Below, one piece after another: positions 16,804-24,481 of a stretch of DNA of 27,547 nucleotides (position 1 is the stretch's first letter; each line of letters begins with the position of its first letter). The DNA is taken from assembly GCA_900752815.1 (NCBI GenBank), contig CAADWS010000092.1:1-27547 (forward strand). The letters run 5' to 3'. The notes under the pieces are model-generated. The model made no database searches and was not told the origin of the DNA. It saw nothing but the letters and a program-made list of their open reading frames with translations. The stretch comes from Bacteroidaceae bacterium. Its GTDB lineage: Bacteria; Bacteroidota; Bacteroidia; Bacteroidales; Bacteroidaceae. The position numbers were made by a program, and so were the translations under genes.

Positions 16804-18069
16804 ATGAAACTTTTACTGTTGGGAAGCGGAGGCCGCGAGCATGCTCTGGCCTGGAAAATCGCACAAAGCGAGAAAATCGAAAAGCTCTATATCGCACCGG
16901 GCAACGCAGGCACGGCCGGCGTAGGCGAGAATGTTGACATCAAGGCCGACGATTTCGACCGGATTGGACAATTCGTCGTTGAAAACCAGGTGGACATGGT
17001 GGTGGTAGGCCCCGAAGACCCGCTGGTAAAAGGCATCTACGACTATTTCCAGGAGCGCGACGAACTGCGCGCCGTTCCCGTCATCGGTCCCTCGAAGGCC
17101 GGTGCCGTGCTCGAAGGTTCCAAGGACTTTGCCAAAGGCTTCATGCAGCGTCACCACATTCCCACGGCGGCCTACGCCACCTTCGACGGCGAACACGTGG
17201 AAGAGGGCTGCCGCTTCCTCGAAACGCTTCAGCCCCCCTATGTGCTGAAAGCCGACGGCCTCTGCGCCGGCAAGGGCGTGCTCATTGTCCCCACCCTCGA
17301 AGAAGCGCAGAAGGAACTCCGCGAAATGCTGGGCGGCATGTTCGGCAACGCCTCCTCACGCGTGGTCATCGAGGAGTTCCTCAGCGGCATCGAATGCTCC
17401 GTGTTCGTGCTGACCGACGGAAAGAACTACCGCATCCTGCCCGAAGCCAAGGACTACAAGCGCATCGGTGAAGGCGACACTGGCCTCAACACGGGAGGTA
17501 TGGGCTCCGTTTCGCCCGTTCCTTTCGCCGACAAGGCATGGATGCAGAAGGTGGAGGACGAAATCATCCGCCCCACCGTGGAAGGACTCGCCACCGAAGG
17601 CATCTGCTACAAGGGATTCATCTTCTTCGGACTCATCAACTGCGACGGACAGCCCAAGGTCATTGAATACAACTGCCGCATGGGCGACCCTGAAACCGAA
17701 ACCGTCATGCTGCGCCTCAAGAGCGACATCGTGGACCTCTTCGAAGGAGTGGCCAACGGCACACTGAGCGAAAAGACCGTGGAGTTCGACCCCCGCGCCG
17801 CCGTCTGCGTCATGTGCGTTTCGGGCGGTTACCCGCAGCACTATGAGAAGGGCTTCCCCATCAGCGGCGCCGAGGTGGAAGGCAGCGTCGTGTTCCATGC
17901 CGGCACCGCCCTGCACGACGGACAGCTCGTCACGGCCGGCGGCCGCGTCATTGCCGTCAGCTCCTATGGCGAAAACAAGGAAGAGGCACTCCGTAAGTCA
18001 ATGGAGGGTGCCCGCCAGATTCAGTTTGAAAAGAAATATTTCCGTTCCGACATCGGATTCGACTTATAA
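16804..18069 (+). CDS. purD: phosphoribosylamine-glycine ligase (GAR synthetase)
   Basis: This 421-residue protein is full length for PurD. It catalyses the ATP-dependent joining of 5-phosphoribosylamine and glycine, step two of de novo purine synthesis, in the cytoplasm. The N-terminus [18 protein letters not shown] is the PurD signature, followed by APGNAGTAG. The ATP-grasp core shows [36 protein letters not shown] and [20 protein letters not shown] and the family motif [11 protein letters not shown] are intact. A well-formed promoter precedes it, and genes for two membrane proteins and a metal-uptake pair follow on the same strand without an obvious intervening promoter, so read-through is possible. 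Confidence 0.97.
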   Translation: MKLLLLGSGGREHALAWKIAQSEKIEKLYIAPGNAGTAGVGENVDIKADDFDRIGQFVVENQVDMVVVGPEDPLVKGIYDYFQERDELRAVPVIGPSKAGAVLEGSKDFAKGFMQRHHIPTAAYATFDGEHVEEGCRFLETLQPPYVLKADGLCAGKGVLIVPTLEEAQKELREMLGGMFGNASSRVVIEEFLSGIECSVFVLTDGKNYRILPEAKDYKRIGEGDTGLNTGGMGSVSPVPFADKAWMQKVEDEIIRPTVEGLATEGICYKGFIFFGLINCDGQPKVIEYNCRMGDPETETVMLRLKSDIVDLFEGVANGTLSEKTVEFDPRAAVCVMCVSGGYPQHYEKGFPISGAEVEGSVVFHAGTALHDGQLVTAGGRVIAVSSYGENKEEALRKSMEGARQIQFEKKYFRSDIGFDL

Positions 18070-18087
18070 ACCGGTACACGACCACCT

Positions 18088-18120
18088 CCCTGCCGCCAGC
18101 GGCACCCGCCGGCGGCAGGG
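18088..18120 (+). terminator. stem-loop after purD without a T tail
   Basis: CCCTGCCGCC (18088-18097) pairs perfectly with GGCGGCAGGG (18111-18120) around a 13-nt loop. No T run follows, so it is a poor intrinsic terminator; it may protect the purD 3-prime end or attenuate read-through into the next genes. Confidence 0.5.
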
Positions 18121-18156
18121 AAGTCCGTGCCTTCACGTCCAACAGCCCACCGCCCC

Positions 18157-19095
18157 ATGCGCGAAAACAGTTTCCGCACCCGCGTCGCCTCCGGCGCCTT
18201 CACCCTCCCGTTCATGGCAGGACTCTCCGTCCTGCTATGGCTGCTGCCGGGCTTCGGCGGCTGGCAGCAATGGGCCGGACTCGCTGCCGTGGGGCTGACC
18301 ACCTACCTGCTGGCGGAACTCAACAACCGGTACGCGCTGCTCCGCATCCGTTCGCGGATGGTGGGTTCCAGTTTTCTGGCTCTCGCGCTGGCCTGCCCCG
18401 GCCTGCGGCTGCTCTCGCCCGAACACGGTGCCATGGTGGCCCTTGTCGTGGCCTACTTCCAGTTCTTTGCCGCCTATCAGCAGCACCGGCCCGAAGGGCA
18501 CCTCTTCTACGCCTTCCTGTGCTGGAGTCTCGCCAGTTTCTGCTGGCCGCCGCTGTTGCTGGCCGTGCCGCTGCTGCTGCTCTGCCTGCTCCTGCAACTG
18601 CGGGCGCTGACCGGACGCAGCTGGCTGGCCGCCATGATGGGAGTGGCACTGCCCTACTGGTGCCTGGCTGCCTGGGGCATCTGGCAGGAAAGTCTGCGGG
18701 AAACCTTCCTCCCCTTTGCCGAGGCCTTCCGTCTGGCTGCGCCCGACTATGCCGCCATTCCGTCAGCCCCGCTGGCCGTCATGGGATTCACGGCCGTACT
18801 GAGTCTCCTGGCAATGCTTCATTTCTCACAAACCTTTTACAAGGACAAAATCCGCACACGGCTCGTTTATTATTTCATCATCAGCATTGAGTTGCTGCTA
18901 CTGCTGGCCTGTGCCCTGCAACCCCAGCACTACACCGTGCTGCTGCCGCTGCTCATCGCCAACAGCGCGCCCGTCATTGCACACTATTTTGCCCTGGCCC
19001 GAGGCCGCGCCGCCGACTATTTCTTCATCGTCTGCCTGGTGTTGCTGACCGGCCTCACACTTTTCAACCATCTCGACCTATGGACGCTTTTATAG
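18157..19095 (+). CDS. polytopic membrane protein of unknown function
   Basis: I do not recognise this 312-residue protein. It has about eight to nine hydrophobic helices in Leu/Ala-rich blocks (FMAGLSVLLWLLPGF; LLLAVPLLLLCLLLQL; IISIELLLLLACAL) separated by short loops with few charged residues. Reading from the GTG at 18127 adds ten Pro/Arg-rich residues before MRENSFRT, so the ATG at 18157 is the more natural start. It overlaps the next gene by 16 bp, indicating translational coupling with a YqaA-like membrane protein. No enzymatic motif or cysteine pattern stands out; a role in membrane or envelope maintenance is only an inference from the partner. Confidence 0.75.
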   Translation: MRENSFRTRVASGAFTLPFMAGLSVLLWLLPGFGGWQQWAGLAAVGLTTYLLAELNNRYALLRIRSRMVGSSFLALALACPGLRLLSPEHGAMVALVVAYFQFFAAYQQHRPEGHLFYAFLCWSLASFCWPPLLLAVPLLLLCLLLQLRALTGRSWLAAMMGVALPYWCLAAWGIWQESLRETFLPFAEAFRLAAPDYAAIPSAPLAVMGFTAVLSLLAMLHFSQTFYKDKIRTRLVYYFIISIELLLLLACALQPQHYTVLLPLLIANSAPVIAHYFALARGRAADYFFIVCLVLLTGLTLFNHLDLWTLL

Positions 19096-19535
19096 ACTTC
19101 CTGATAGCCAACGGCCCCCTGGGCATGTTCATCGCCGCCTTCCTGGCCGGCAGTTTCTTTCCCTTCAGTTCTGAAGTCGTCATGATGGGACTGCTGGGCA
19201 TCGGGGCTTCGCCCACAAGCCTGCTGATATGGGGCACCTTCGGCAATATTCTGGGCAGCCTGTTCAACTATGGCATCGGGTCGCTCGGACGCGAAGAATG
19301 GATAACACAATACGCCAAGGTGCCGCCCGAAAAGCTGGAACGCGGCAAGGCCTACGTCCACCGCTACGGCCCCTGGGCCGGACTGCTGGCCTGGGTGCCG
19401 CTACTGGGCAGCGTCGTCACCGTGGCACTGGGCTATCTGCGCGTCAACCTGCCGCTCTCGCTCCTGACCATCGGCATCGGCAAATATGTCCGCTACCAGA
19501 TACTCATCTCGCTGTGGCTTGCCGCAGCCGAATAG
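19080..19535 (+). CDS. YqaA-like small DedA/SNARE-associated (VTT domain) membrane protein
   Basis: This 151-residue protein resembles the YqaA branch of the DedA/VTT superfamily, thought to move lipids between membrane leaflets. Visible features are the early motif FPFSSEVVMMGLL (27-39), a central Gly-rich re-entrant segment (GTFGNILGSLFNYGIGSLGR), the conserved amphipathic YVHRYGPWAGLLAWVPLLGSVVTVALGYLR and a final membrane helix. The E in FSSEV and the R in GYLRVN match conserved family positions. It overlaps the upstream membrane gene by 16 bp and probably forms an operon with it. The substrate is unknown. Confidence 0.85.
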   Translation: MDAFIDFLIANGPLGMFIAAFLAGSFFPFSSEVVMMGLLGIGASPTSLLIWGTFGNILGSLFNYGIGSLGREEWITQYAKVPPEKLERGKAYVHRYGPWAGLLAWVPLLGSVVTVALGYLRVNLPLSLLTIGIGKYVRYQILISLWLAAAE

Positions 19536-19602
19536 TCCTCCGGAAGCATTTCGCCCCATCAGGAAAAGCTCCGAATCTCCCGAACTTTCTACTCCGACTT
19601 CT

Positions 19603-20511
19603 ATGAAAATATCCCTATTCTTCCCCTCTTTCCGCCGATACCGGCACCGTCTGTTCCGTTCCGCCTTCCTGTTGGCGGGCATCGCCTTCCTGCTGGCATC
19701 GGCCGGCTGCAAGAACGGACAACCGGCTGAAAGGCGCCTCATCACCGTCAGCATTGAACCTCTGCGCTATATCACAGAATCCATAGCCGGCGGCCAATAT
19801 GAAATTGCAACTCTCACCCCCGAAGGCGTCAGTCCAGAAACCTACATGCCCACGCCCCGGCAACTGGCAGAGCTGAGCAACAGTTCGGCCTACTTGTATC
19901 TGGCCTCACTGAGCTTCGAACAGCAGAACATCGGAAAAATCACTGATGCCTGCCCGCACCTCTGCGTGGAAAACGTATCGGAAGGCATAGCCATGAAACC
20001 GCACGAACATCCGGGAGAGGCCTGCTGCGAAGACGGCAACGACCCGCACATCTGGACCTCGCCGGACAATATGAAAATCATTGCCGTCAACGTGCACAAG
20101 GTGCTCTGCCTGCTCGACCCCGAACACAAGGAGGACTATTCCGGCCGCCTGCTGACTTTCGTGCAGCGCATGGACAGCCTTGACAGTGCGCTGCACGAAC
20201 AACTCGACTCGCTGCAACACCGCACGTTCCTCATCAACCACCCGTCGCTGGCCTACTTTGCCGAACACTACGGCCTGCACCAGCTGAGCGTGGAACACGA
20301 CGGCAAGGAGGCATCGGCCGAACGCATCGCCCGCCTGATTGAAGAATGCCGCCGGCAAGGCATCACCACCGTTTTCCGGCAAAAACAGAACAGCGGCCGC
20401 ACCGTGGAGCGCATCGCCCGCGAACTGAAACTGGAAGTGACCGAAATCGACCCGCTCGCCTACCGCTGGGACGAAGAGATGATGCGCATCGCAAAAACGC
20501 TGAACCCATGA
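19603..20511 (+). CDS. znuA: ZnuA-like zinc/manganese-binding lipoprotein
   Basis: This 302-residue protein has a lipoprotein signal peptide ending in the lipobox ASAGC (Cys36), so it should be lipid-anchored. The rest is a cluster A-I metal-binding protein: VSIEPLRYITESIAGG at the N-terminus, a metal-collecting loop rich in His, Cys and acidic residues (KPHEHPGEACCEDGN, 132-146) just before the first ligand H149 in DPHIW, second ligand H213 in NHPSLAYFAEHYGL, and a late Asp in EIDPLAYRW. It would deliver metal to an ABC importer. The frame is open further upstream, but the ATG at 19603 places the signal peptide at the start. Its stop overlaps the start of the ATPase gene (ATGA). Zinc rather than manganese is suggested by the His-rich loop. 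Confidence 0.88.
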   Translation: MKISLFFPSFRRYRHRLFRSAFLLAGIAFLLASAGCKNGQPAERRLITVSIEPLRYITESIAGGQYEIATLTPEGVSPETYMPTPRQLAELSNSSAYLYLASLSFEQQNIGKITDACPHLCVENVSEGIAMKPHEHPGEACCEDGNDPHIWTSPDNMKIIAVNVHKVLCLLDPEHKEDYSGRLLTFVQRMDSLDSALHEQLDSLQHRTFLINHPSLAYFAEHYGLHQLSVEHDGKEASAERIARLIEECRRQGITTVFRQKQNSGRTVERIARELKLEVTEIDPLAYRWDEEMMRIAKTLNP

Positions 20512-21152
20512 AAGGACCATTCCTGCAGCTCCATGACGTGACGGCAGCCTACGGACGGCGCACCGTATTGCACGGCACGACGCTGGACATCGCTCCGAAC
20601 GACTTCATCATCATCAGCGGACCCAACGGCGGCGGAAAAACCACGCTGCTGAAAATACTGGCCGGGCTGCTCCAGCCTGCCGCCGGACGGCTGATACGCC
20701 CGCAGGGCCTCATTACTGGCTATCTGCCGCAATATCGAAGCATTGACAGGGCTTTCCCCATCACGGTGGAGGAAACGGTGCTCTCGGGGCTGAACTGCCG
20801 CAAGAAGGCCTGGCAGCGCTTTACGGCGGAACACCGCGAACAGGTGCGCCGGATGCTGGACACTTTCCAGCTGGCCGAACTCGCCGCCCGCCCCATCTCG
20901 GCCCTCAGCGGCGGCCAATGGCAACGCACCCTCCTGGCGCGGAGCCTGGCCTGCCAGCCCGACCTCTGGCTCCTCGACGAGCCCGACACCCATCTTGATG
21001 CCGGCAGCCGCGACTACCTGCACGCCTTGCTGGAACGCGAAGCCGGCCGGCGCGCCATCGTTGTGGTCACCCACAATCCGGAACACGTCGACCACCTGCC
21101 GGGCAGCCGGCTCTGGGAAGTCGTCGACCAGCAAGTGCACCAGCTCCGCTGA
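20508..21152 (+). CDS. znuC: ZnuC-like metal ABC transporter ATP-binding protein
   Basis: This 214-residue ATPase has Walker A GPNGGGKTT (38-46), signature LSGGQWQR (133-140), Walker B LWLLDEPDTHLD (from about 153) and the H-loop VVTHNPEH. Sequence and context match the ATPases of cluster A-I zinc/manganese importers. Its ATG overlaps the znuA-like stop, so the two are translationally coupled. The expected ABC-3 family permease (ZnuB) is not encoded in the rest of the window: array R4 begins 43 bp after the stop codon and the next gene is convergent and unrelated. At 214 residues it is slightly short, but all catalytic motifs are present. Confidence 0.87.
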   Translation: MKGPFLQLHDVTAAYGRRTVLHGTTLDIAPNDFIIISGPNGGGKTTLLKILAGLLQPAAGRLIRPQGLITGYLPQYRSIDRAFPITVEETVLSGLNCRKKAWQRFTAEHREQVRRMLDTFQLAELAARPISALSGGQWQRTLLARSLACQPDLWLLDEPDTHLDAGSRDYLHALLEREAGRRAIVVVTHNPEHVDHLPGSRLWEVVDQQVHQLR

Positions 21153-21195
21153 GTCCTTTTCCAACGTATTTTTTGAACTCCCGCTCCTGCGGGAA

Positions 21196-21300
21196 AAACA
21201 CTCAGTACTTCCGTAAAAACTGTCAGTACTTTAGAAATTTCTGTCAGTACTTTAGAAAAAACAGTCGGTACTTTCGTAAAAACAGAAGTACCGGCTGTTT
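21196..21300. repeat. array R4: five 21-bp tiles, orientation - - - - +
   Basis: Tiles start at 21196, 21217, 21238, 21259 and 21280. In their own sense the right words are CTGAGTGTTT, CTGACAGTTT, CTGACAGAAA, CCGACTGTTT and CCGGCTGTTT, and left words include TTACGGAAGTA, TTTCTAAAGTA, TTACGAAAGTA and AAACAGAAGTA. Lattice points are 21206, 21227, 21248, 21269 and 21290, all 21 bp apart across the flip. It is the only array possibly inside a transcript, the znuC-like 3-prime end, since the terminator comes after it. Confidence 0.93.
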
Positions 21301-21318
21301 TTTCAGCGATTTCCACAC

Positions 21319-21371
21319 ATAAGAAAACGGGCAGCCCCCTCCCGCCGGAGAGTGCTGCCCCGTTTTCTTAT
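21319..21371. terminator. two-way terminator between convergent genes
   Basis: ATAAGAAAACGGGCAGC (21319-21335) pairs with GCTGCCCCGTTTTCTTAT (21354-21371) with one bulged base. The arms carry A-rich and T-rich ends, so the hairpin has a T run in either reading direction. It can stop the znuC-like transcript (plus) and minus-strand transcripts from the right. Confidence 0.85.
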
Positions 21372-21432
21372 CGACACAGACATAACAATTTTTCTACCAA
21401 CTCATATTCTCACACCTTGGTGGATGAGTCTG
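21319..21432 (-). ncRNA. candidate small RNA of about 110 nt (minus strand)
   Basis: A well-formed promoter (21436-21466) points left and a strong terminator lies about 60-110 nt downstream, with no start codon followed by a useful open frame between them. No minus-strand protein gene follows before znuC-like sequence on the opposite strand. The call rests only on promoter plus terminator; no known RNA family is recognised. Confidence 0.4.
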
Positions 21433-21435
21433 ATG

Positions 21436-21466
21436 CAAAATTACGGAGAATGCAGCATCCCTGCAA
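21436..21466 (-). promoter_or_regulatory. minus-strand promoter without a protein gene (TTG-N20-TAATTTTG)
   Basis: On the minus strand, TTG (complement of 21464-21466) and TAATTTTG (complement of 21436-21443) are 20 bp apart, the same arrangement as the tRNA-Gln and helicase promoters. The predicted start is near 21432. Confidence 0.65.
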
Positions 21467-21512
21467 TACCCACGTTTAGGTATTCTGGCGCATTTTCCGC
21501 CCCGCTGTGCCC

Positions 21513-22178
21513 TTATTTGAAGTTATAGGTAAAGGATATCAGCCCGGATATGTTCCGGCCTCCAGCGGCCGAAAAACGGGTCAGGCCGAAATCGGCTTCC
21601 AGCCCCACCACGATGCCCACCGGCAACTGATAGCCCACCATCGCCTGAATGCCCACGTCCCAGCGCCGGGCTCCTTCCACCTCGAAAGTGGGATTCTCAT
21701 AAAACAGTTTGTCGGGTCCCTGCTTGGCTCCGTCGCCGTTGGTCTTGAGTTTGCCGCCCACGCCACAGGCCACATAGGGGCCGACACCGGCCACCAGATA
21801 GCGTGATTCGCCCACGCGGTAATAATAGTTCATCAGCAGCGGCAGCTCTATGTAGTGCGCCGTTGCCGAACGCCCCATCAGCCCCATGACGGGATTGCCC
21901 TCCTCGTCGTAGACCTGGTTGCCCTCGTCATCATAGATATTGACCAGCACGTCCTTGTATTTCCATCCTTTTCCATAGAAGACGAGGGAGGGATTGAACG
22001 CCCAGTGCTGGTTGAACTCGTATTCGTAACCTACACCAAACTTGTAGGCACCCTGTGCCTTTTTTCCGGCACTCTGCGAAGACAGACCGCCACCCACCTT
22101 CAGCTGAAAGGTCTGAGCCGGAACGGCCAACGCGCAGGCAAGCAGGAACAGAAGCGTAAAAAATCTTGCGTGTTTCAT
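21513..22178 (-). CDS. outer-membrane beta-barrel protein (PorT-like fold)
   Basis: This 221-residue protein has a signal peptide (MKHARFFTLLFLLACALAVPAQ) and then alternating amphipathic strands ending in an aromatic C-terminal strand (GLISFTYNFK), typical of small eight-stranded barrels of the Bacteroidetes outer-membrane beta-barrel family. Strands such as FQLKVGGGLSSQ, GVGYEYEFNQHWAFNPSLVFYGKGW and SRYLVAGVGPYVACGVGG fit this. An acidic loop with two near-copies (DDEGNQVYDEEGNPV) lies around residues 85-100 and probably faces out. The ATG at 22178 gives the signal peptide a normal start. Function unknown; no promoter box is clear, but AAGTGTGAA occurs twice 20 bp apart just upstream (22194, 22214). 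Confidence 0.82.
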   Translation of the reverse strand: MKHARFFTLLFLLACALAVPAQTFQLKVGGGLSSQSAGKKAQGAYKFGVGYEYEFNQHWAFNPSLVFYGKGWKYKDVLVNIYDDEGNQVYDEEGNPVMGLMGRSATAHYIELPLLMNYYYRVGESRYLVAGVGPYVACGVGGKLKTNGDGAKQGPDKLFYENPTFEVEGARRWDVGIQAMVGYQLPVGIVVGLEADFGLTRFSAAGGRNISGLISFTYNFK

Positions 22179-22337
22179 TTCGTCTTTGTGTTTAAGTGTG
22201 AAGTCCATGTGTCAAGTGTGAAACGGGAACGGCCCCTCTTTTCCCGGAGAACGTCCGGGCGCCGGAAAGAGCGGGAACGGCAGACGCCGCAACAGCCGGC
22301 ACCGGCGGAAACCCTATCCAGGCGCCCAAAGGCAACA

Positions 22338-22376
22338 ACAGGCCCGGCAACACGCTCTGAGAGCCGCCGGACCTGT
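22338..22376 (-). terminator. weak stem-loop after the helicase gene
   Basis: ACAGG-C-CCGGC (22338-22348) pairs with GCCGG-A-CCTGT (22366-22376), two 5-bp stems around one mismatch. The minus-strand tail TTGTTGCC is only weakly T-rich, so termination here is uncertain. Confidence 0.35.
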
Positions 22377-22387
22377 CTATGGGTCTG

Positions 22388-24223
22388 TCAATCCTGGAAG
22401 AACTGCTTCCAGTCGTCTTTCTTCTTCGATGGTTTCTCGAAAAGCTCGGCATCCTCATAGCGGCCGCCTTTCCGGCCACCCTTTTTGGGGGCTTTCTCCT
22501 TGCGCGCCGGCTTGTCCGCGCTGCCTCCACGCTGGCGGTGGCGCCGCTCCTTCCCTTCGCCGTCCGGCTGGCTGCGCTCGGCATCGTCGACTACGACGCG
22601 GCGGTCGCCCACCATGGCTTTCGACATCTTGCGGAGCACCATCTCGGCATCCTGCTCAGGCACTTCGAAGAAGGAACAGTTGGTGGTCAGGTCGATGCGG
22701 CCGATTTCCACCTTTCCCTTCACGTAGCGGTTCACGAGATTGATGATTTCGCGGGCATAGAAGTTGTCGCGCTTGCCCAGGTTGATGAACATGCGGCGGT
22801 AGCCCGGCTCTGCCTGCCGCGGTCCCGACGCCTTGCGGTCGGCCCGTGAGCATCCGCTGCCCTCCTTCTCCTTGCGCTCCTTCTTCTCCTTGTCGGAAGG
22901 CTGCACAATCTCCGGGGCGTCGGCATAATAACGGAGAAAACGGCCGAACTCCTGGCTCACCATGCGCTTGATGAGGTCCTCCTTGCTCAGCCACTCCAGC
23001 TTGCGGTACACTTCGGGCAGGAAGGGCGCAATTTCGTTCTCGTTGACCTCGATGCGCTCCAGTTCGTCGATTACGCGATAGAGCTGCTTCGTACAGATTT
23101 CCTTGGGTTCGGGCAGAATGTCTGCTTCAAACTTCTTGCCGATGACCTTCTCAATCACGCGCACCTTGTGCTTTTCGCGGACATGGATAATGGATATGCT
23201 CGTGCCGCGCTTGCCGGCCCGGCCGGTACGTCCGGAACGGTGGGTGTAGTTCTCCACATCGTCGGGCAGCCCGTAGTTGATGACGTGGGTGAGGTCCTCC
23301 ACGTCAAGGCCGCGCGCCGCCACGTCGGTGGCTACGAGCAGCTGCGTGCGGTGCTGGCGGAACTTCTGCATGGTCAGGTCGCGCTGCGCCTGCGAAAGGT
23401 CGCCGTGCAGGGCCTCGGCATTGTAGCCGTCGCGAATCAGCAGGTCGGCCACCTCCTGGGTTTCCATGCGCGTACGGCAGAAGATGATGCCGTAGATTTT
23501 GGGATAATAGTCCACCACCCGCTTGAGGGCGAGATACTTGTCGCGCGCCTGCACCAGGTAATAGATATGGTTGACGTTCTCCGCGCCTTCGTTGCGCGAG
23601 CCCACCACGATTTCCTTGTGGTCATGAAGATAGGTCAGCGCAATGCGCTCTATCTCCTTGCCCATGGTGGCTGAGAACAGCAGCGTGTTGCGTTCCTGGG
23701 GCACGCCGGCCAGAATCTCGTCGATGCTCTCGGAGAATCCCATGTTGAGCATCTCGTCGGCCTCGTCGAGCACCACGTTCTCCACCTTGTCGAGCTTGGC
23801 CACGCCGCGCTTCATCAGGTCGATGAGGCGGCCGGGAGTGGCCACGATGACCTGGGCGCCCTTACGCAGGGCTCGGATCTGGCTCTCGATGCTCGAACCG
23901 CCATACACCGGCTGCACATACAGCCCGTCGATGTATCGGGAATAGTCTTTCAAATCCTCAGCTATCTGAAGGCAGAGCTCACGGGTAGGACTCAGAATCA
24001 CCGCCTGCGTGCTGCGGTCCTGCGGATTGACCTTCTGGAGTACGGGAAGGCCGAAGGCCGCCGTTTTGCCCGTTCCCGTCTGTGCCAAAGCTATCACGTC
24101 GTTTCCGACTCCCAGCAGATAGGGAATCACCTCTTCCTGTACCGGCATGGGCGAAACGTAACCCATCTCGGAGATGGCGCGGCGGATTTCCTCGCACACG
24201 CCCAGTTCTTCAAATGTCTTCAA
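22388..24223 (-). CDS. DEAD-box ATP-dependent RNA helicase with DbpA-type RNA-binding domain
   Basis: This 611-residue helicase contains the Q-motif region (PMPVQ, 25-29), motif I AQTGTGKT (47-54), PTREL, DEAD (153-156), SAT, and HRSGRTGRAG of the second RecA lobe. Beyond about residue 475 is a DbpA-type RNA-binding domain (RRMFINLGKRDNFYAREIIN), then a strongly basic, low-complexity tail (RRHRQRGG; KKGGRKGG) ending in WKQFFQD. Such proteins remodel ribosomal or structured RNA, often in cold or ribosome assembly. The start is probably TTG at 24221-24223 (reading MKTFEELGV, as these proteins usually begin): the upstream ATG at 24319 lies within the promoter's -33 region, and no ATG lies between the predicted transcript start and 24223 in frame. 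Confidence 0.92.
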   Translation of the reverse strand: MKTFEELGVCEEIRRAISEMGYVSPMPVQEEVIPYLLGVGNDVIALAQTGTGKTAAFGLPVLQKVNPQDRSTQAVILSPTRELCLQIAEDLKDYSRYIDGLYVQPVYGGSSIESQIRALRKGAQVIVATPGRLIDLMKRGVAKLDKVENVVLDEADEMLNMGFSESIDEILAGVPQERNTLLFSATMGKEIERIALTYLHDHKEIVVGSRNEGAENVNHIYYLVQARDKYLALKRVVDYYPKIYGIIFCRTRMETQEVADLLIRDGYNAEALHGDLSQAQRDLTMQKFRQHRTQLLVATDVAARGLDVEDLTHVINYGLPDDVENYTHRSGRTGRAGKRGTSISIIHVREKHKVRVIEKVIGKKFEADILPEPKEICTKQLYRVIDELERIEVNENEIAPFLPEVYRKLEWLSKEDLIKRMVSQEFGRFLRYYADAPEIVQPSDKEKKERKEKEGSGCSRADRKASGPRQAEPGYRRMFINLGKRDNFYAREIINLVNRYVKGKVEIGRIDLTTNCSFFEVPEQDAEMVLRKMSKAMVGDRRVVVDDAERSQPDGEGKERRHRQRGGSADKPARKEKAPKKGGRKGGRYEDAELFEKPSKKKDDWKQFFQD

Positions 24224-24288
24224 TGTAAATCCGGGTATAATAAATTGATAAGATAAAATCCGGAAAAGAATCCGTAAAAATACCACTG

Positions 24289-24320
24289 CAAAGTTACAAC
24301 CTTTGCCGCCGACAGACAAA
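24289..24320 (-). promoter_or_regulatory. promoter of the DEAD-box helicase gene (TTTG-N20-TAACTTTG)
   Basis: On the minus strand, TTTG (complement of 24317-24320) and TAACTTTG (complement of 24289-24296) are 20 bp apart. Transcription would start near 24284, leaving a leader of about 60 nt before the TTG start codon. Three A-tracts spaced 10-12 bp (24332, 24342, 24354) lie just upstream and could act as an UP-like or curved element. Confidence 0.8.
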
Positions 24321-24353
24321 CGCCGGGAATGAAAAAAGCGGAAAAACCTGCGG

Positions 24354-24383
24354 AAAAAGGCCGTCGGCCGCCCGCCGACGGCC
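24354..24383 (-). terminator. minus-strand hairpin with T tail between two divergent promoters
   Basis: GGCCGTCGGC (24359-24368) pairs perfectly with GCCGACGGCC (24374-24383) around a 5-nt loop; on the minus strand TTTTT follows directly. It has the form of an intrinsic terminator, yet the only sequence to its right is the plus-strand DUF2851 gene, so its transcript is unknown. Confidence 0.55.
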
Positions 24384-24421
24384 GGGAACGGCAGAAAATT
24401 GCAGAGAAAGAAGTCACTACG

Positions 24422-24452
24422 TTGCCCGAACCCGAAAAATAAATTACCTTTG
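24422..24452 (+). promoter_or_regulatory. promoter of the DUF2851-thioesterase-dprA operon (TTG-N20-TACCTTTG)
   Basis: TTG (24422-24424) and TACCTTTG (24445-24452) are 20 bp apart. The predicted start near 24457 gives a leader of about 25 nt before the ATG at 24482. Confidence 0.78.
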
Positions 24453-24481
24453 TGAGTTTAACCCCCTAACGCAATGACCGC

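Larger units (their letters stand above)
21153..21512. other. convergent intergenic region: R4, two-way terminator, candidate small RNA
   Basis: It contains a small hairpin CCCGC-TCCT-GCGGG (21180-21193), array R4 (21196-21300), a two-way terminator (21319-21371) and a minus-strand promoter (21436-21466) with no protein gene after it. The remaining bases to the barrel gene stop at 21513 show nothing. Confidence 0.6.

Noticed and set aside
18796..18805. GTACTGAGTC inside the unknown membrane protein gene.
   Set aside because: It resembles a tile core but has no A/T-rich flanks and no neighbours at 21 bp, and it is ordinary coding sequence.
22194..22222. AAGTGTGAA repeated 20 bp apart upstream of the barrel gene.
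   Set aside because: Only two 9-bp copies without dyad symmetry or other occurrences noticed; too weak to call an operator.
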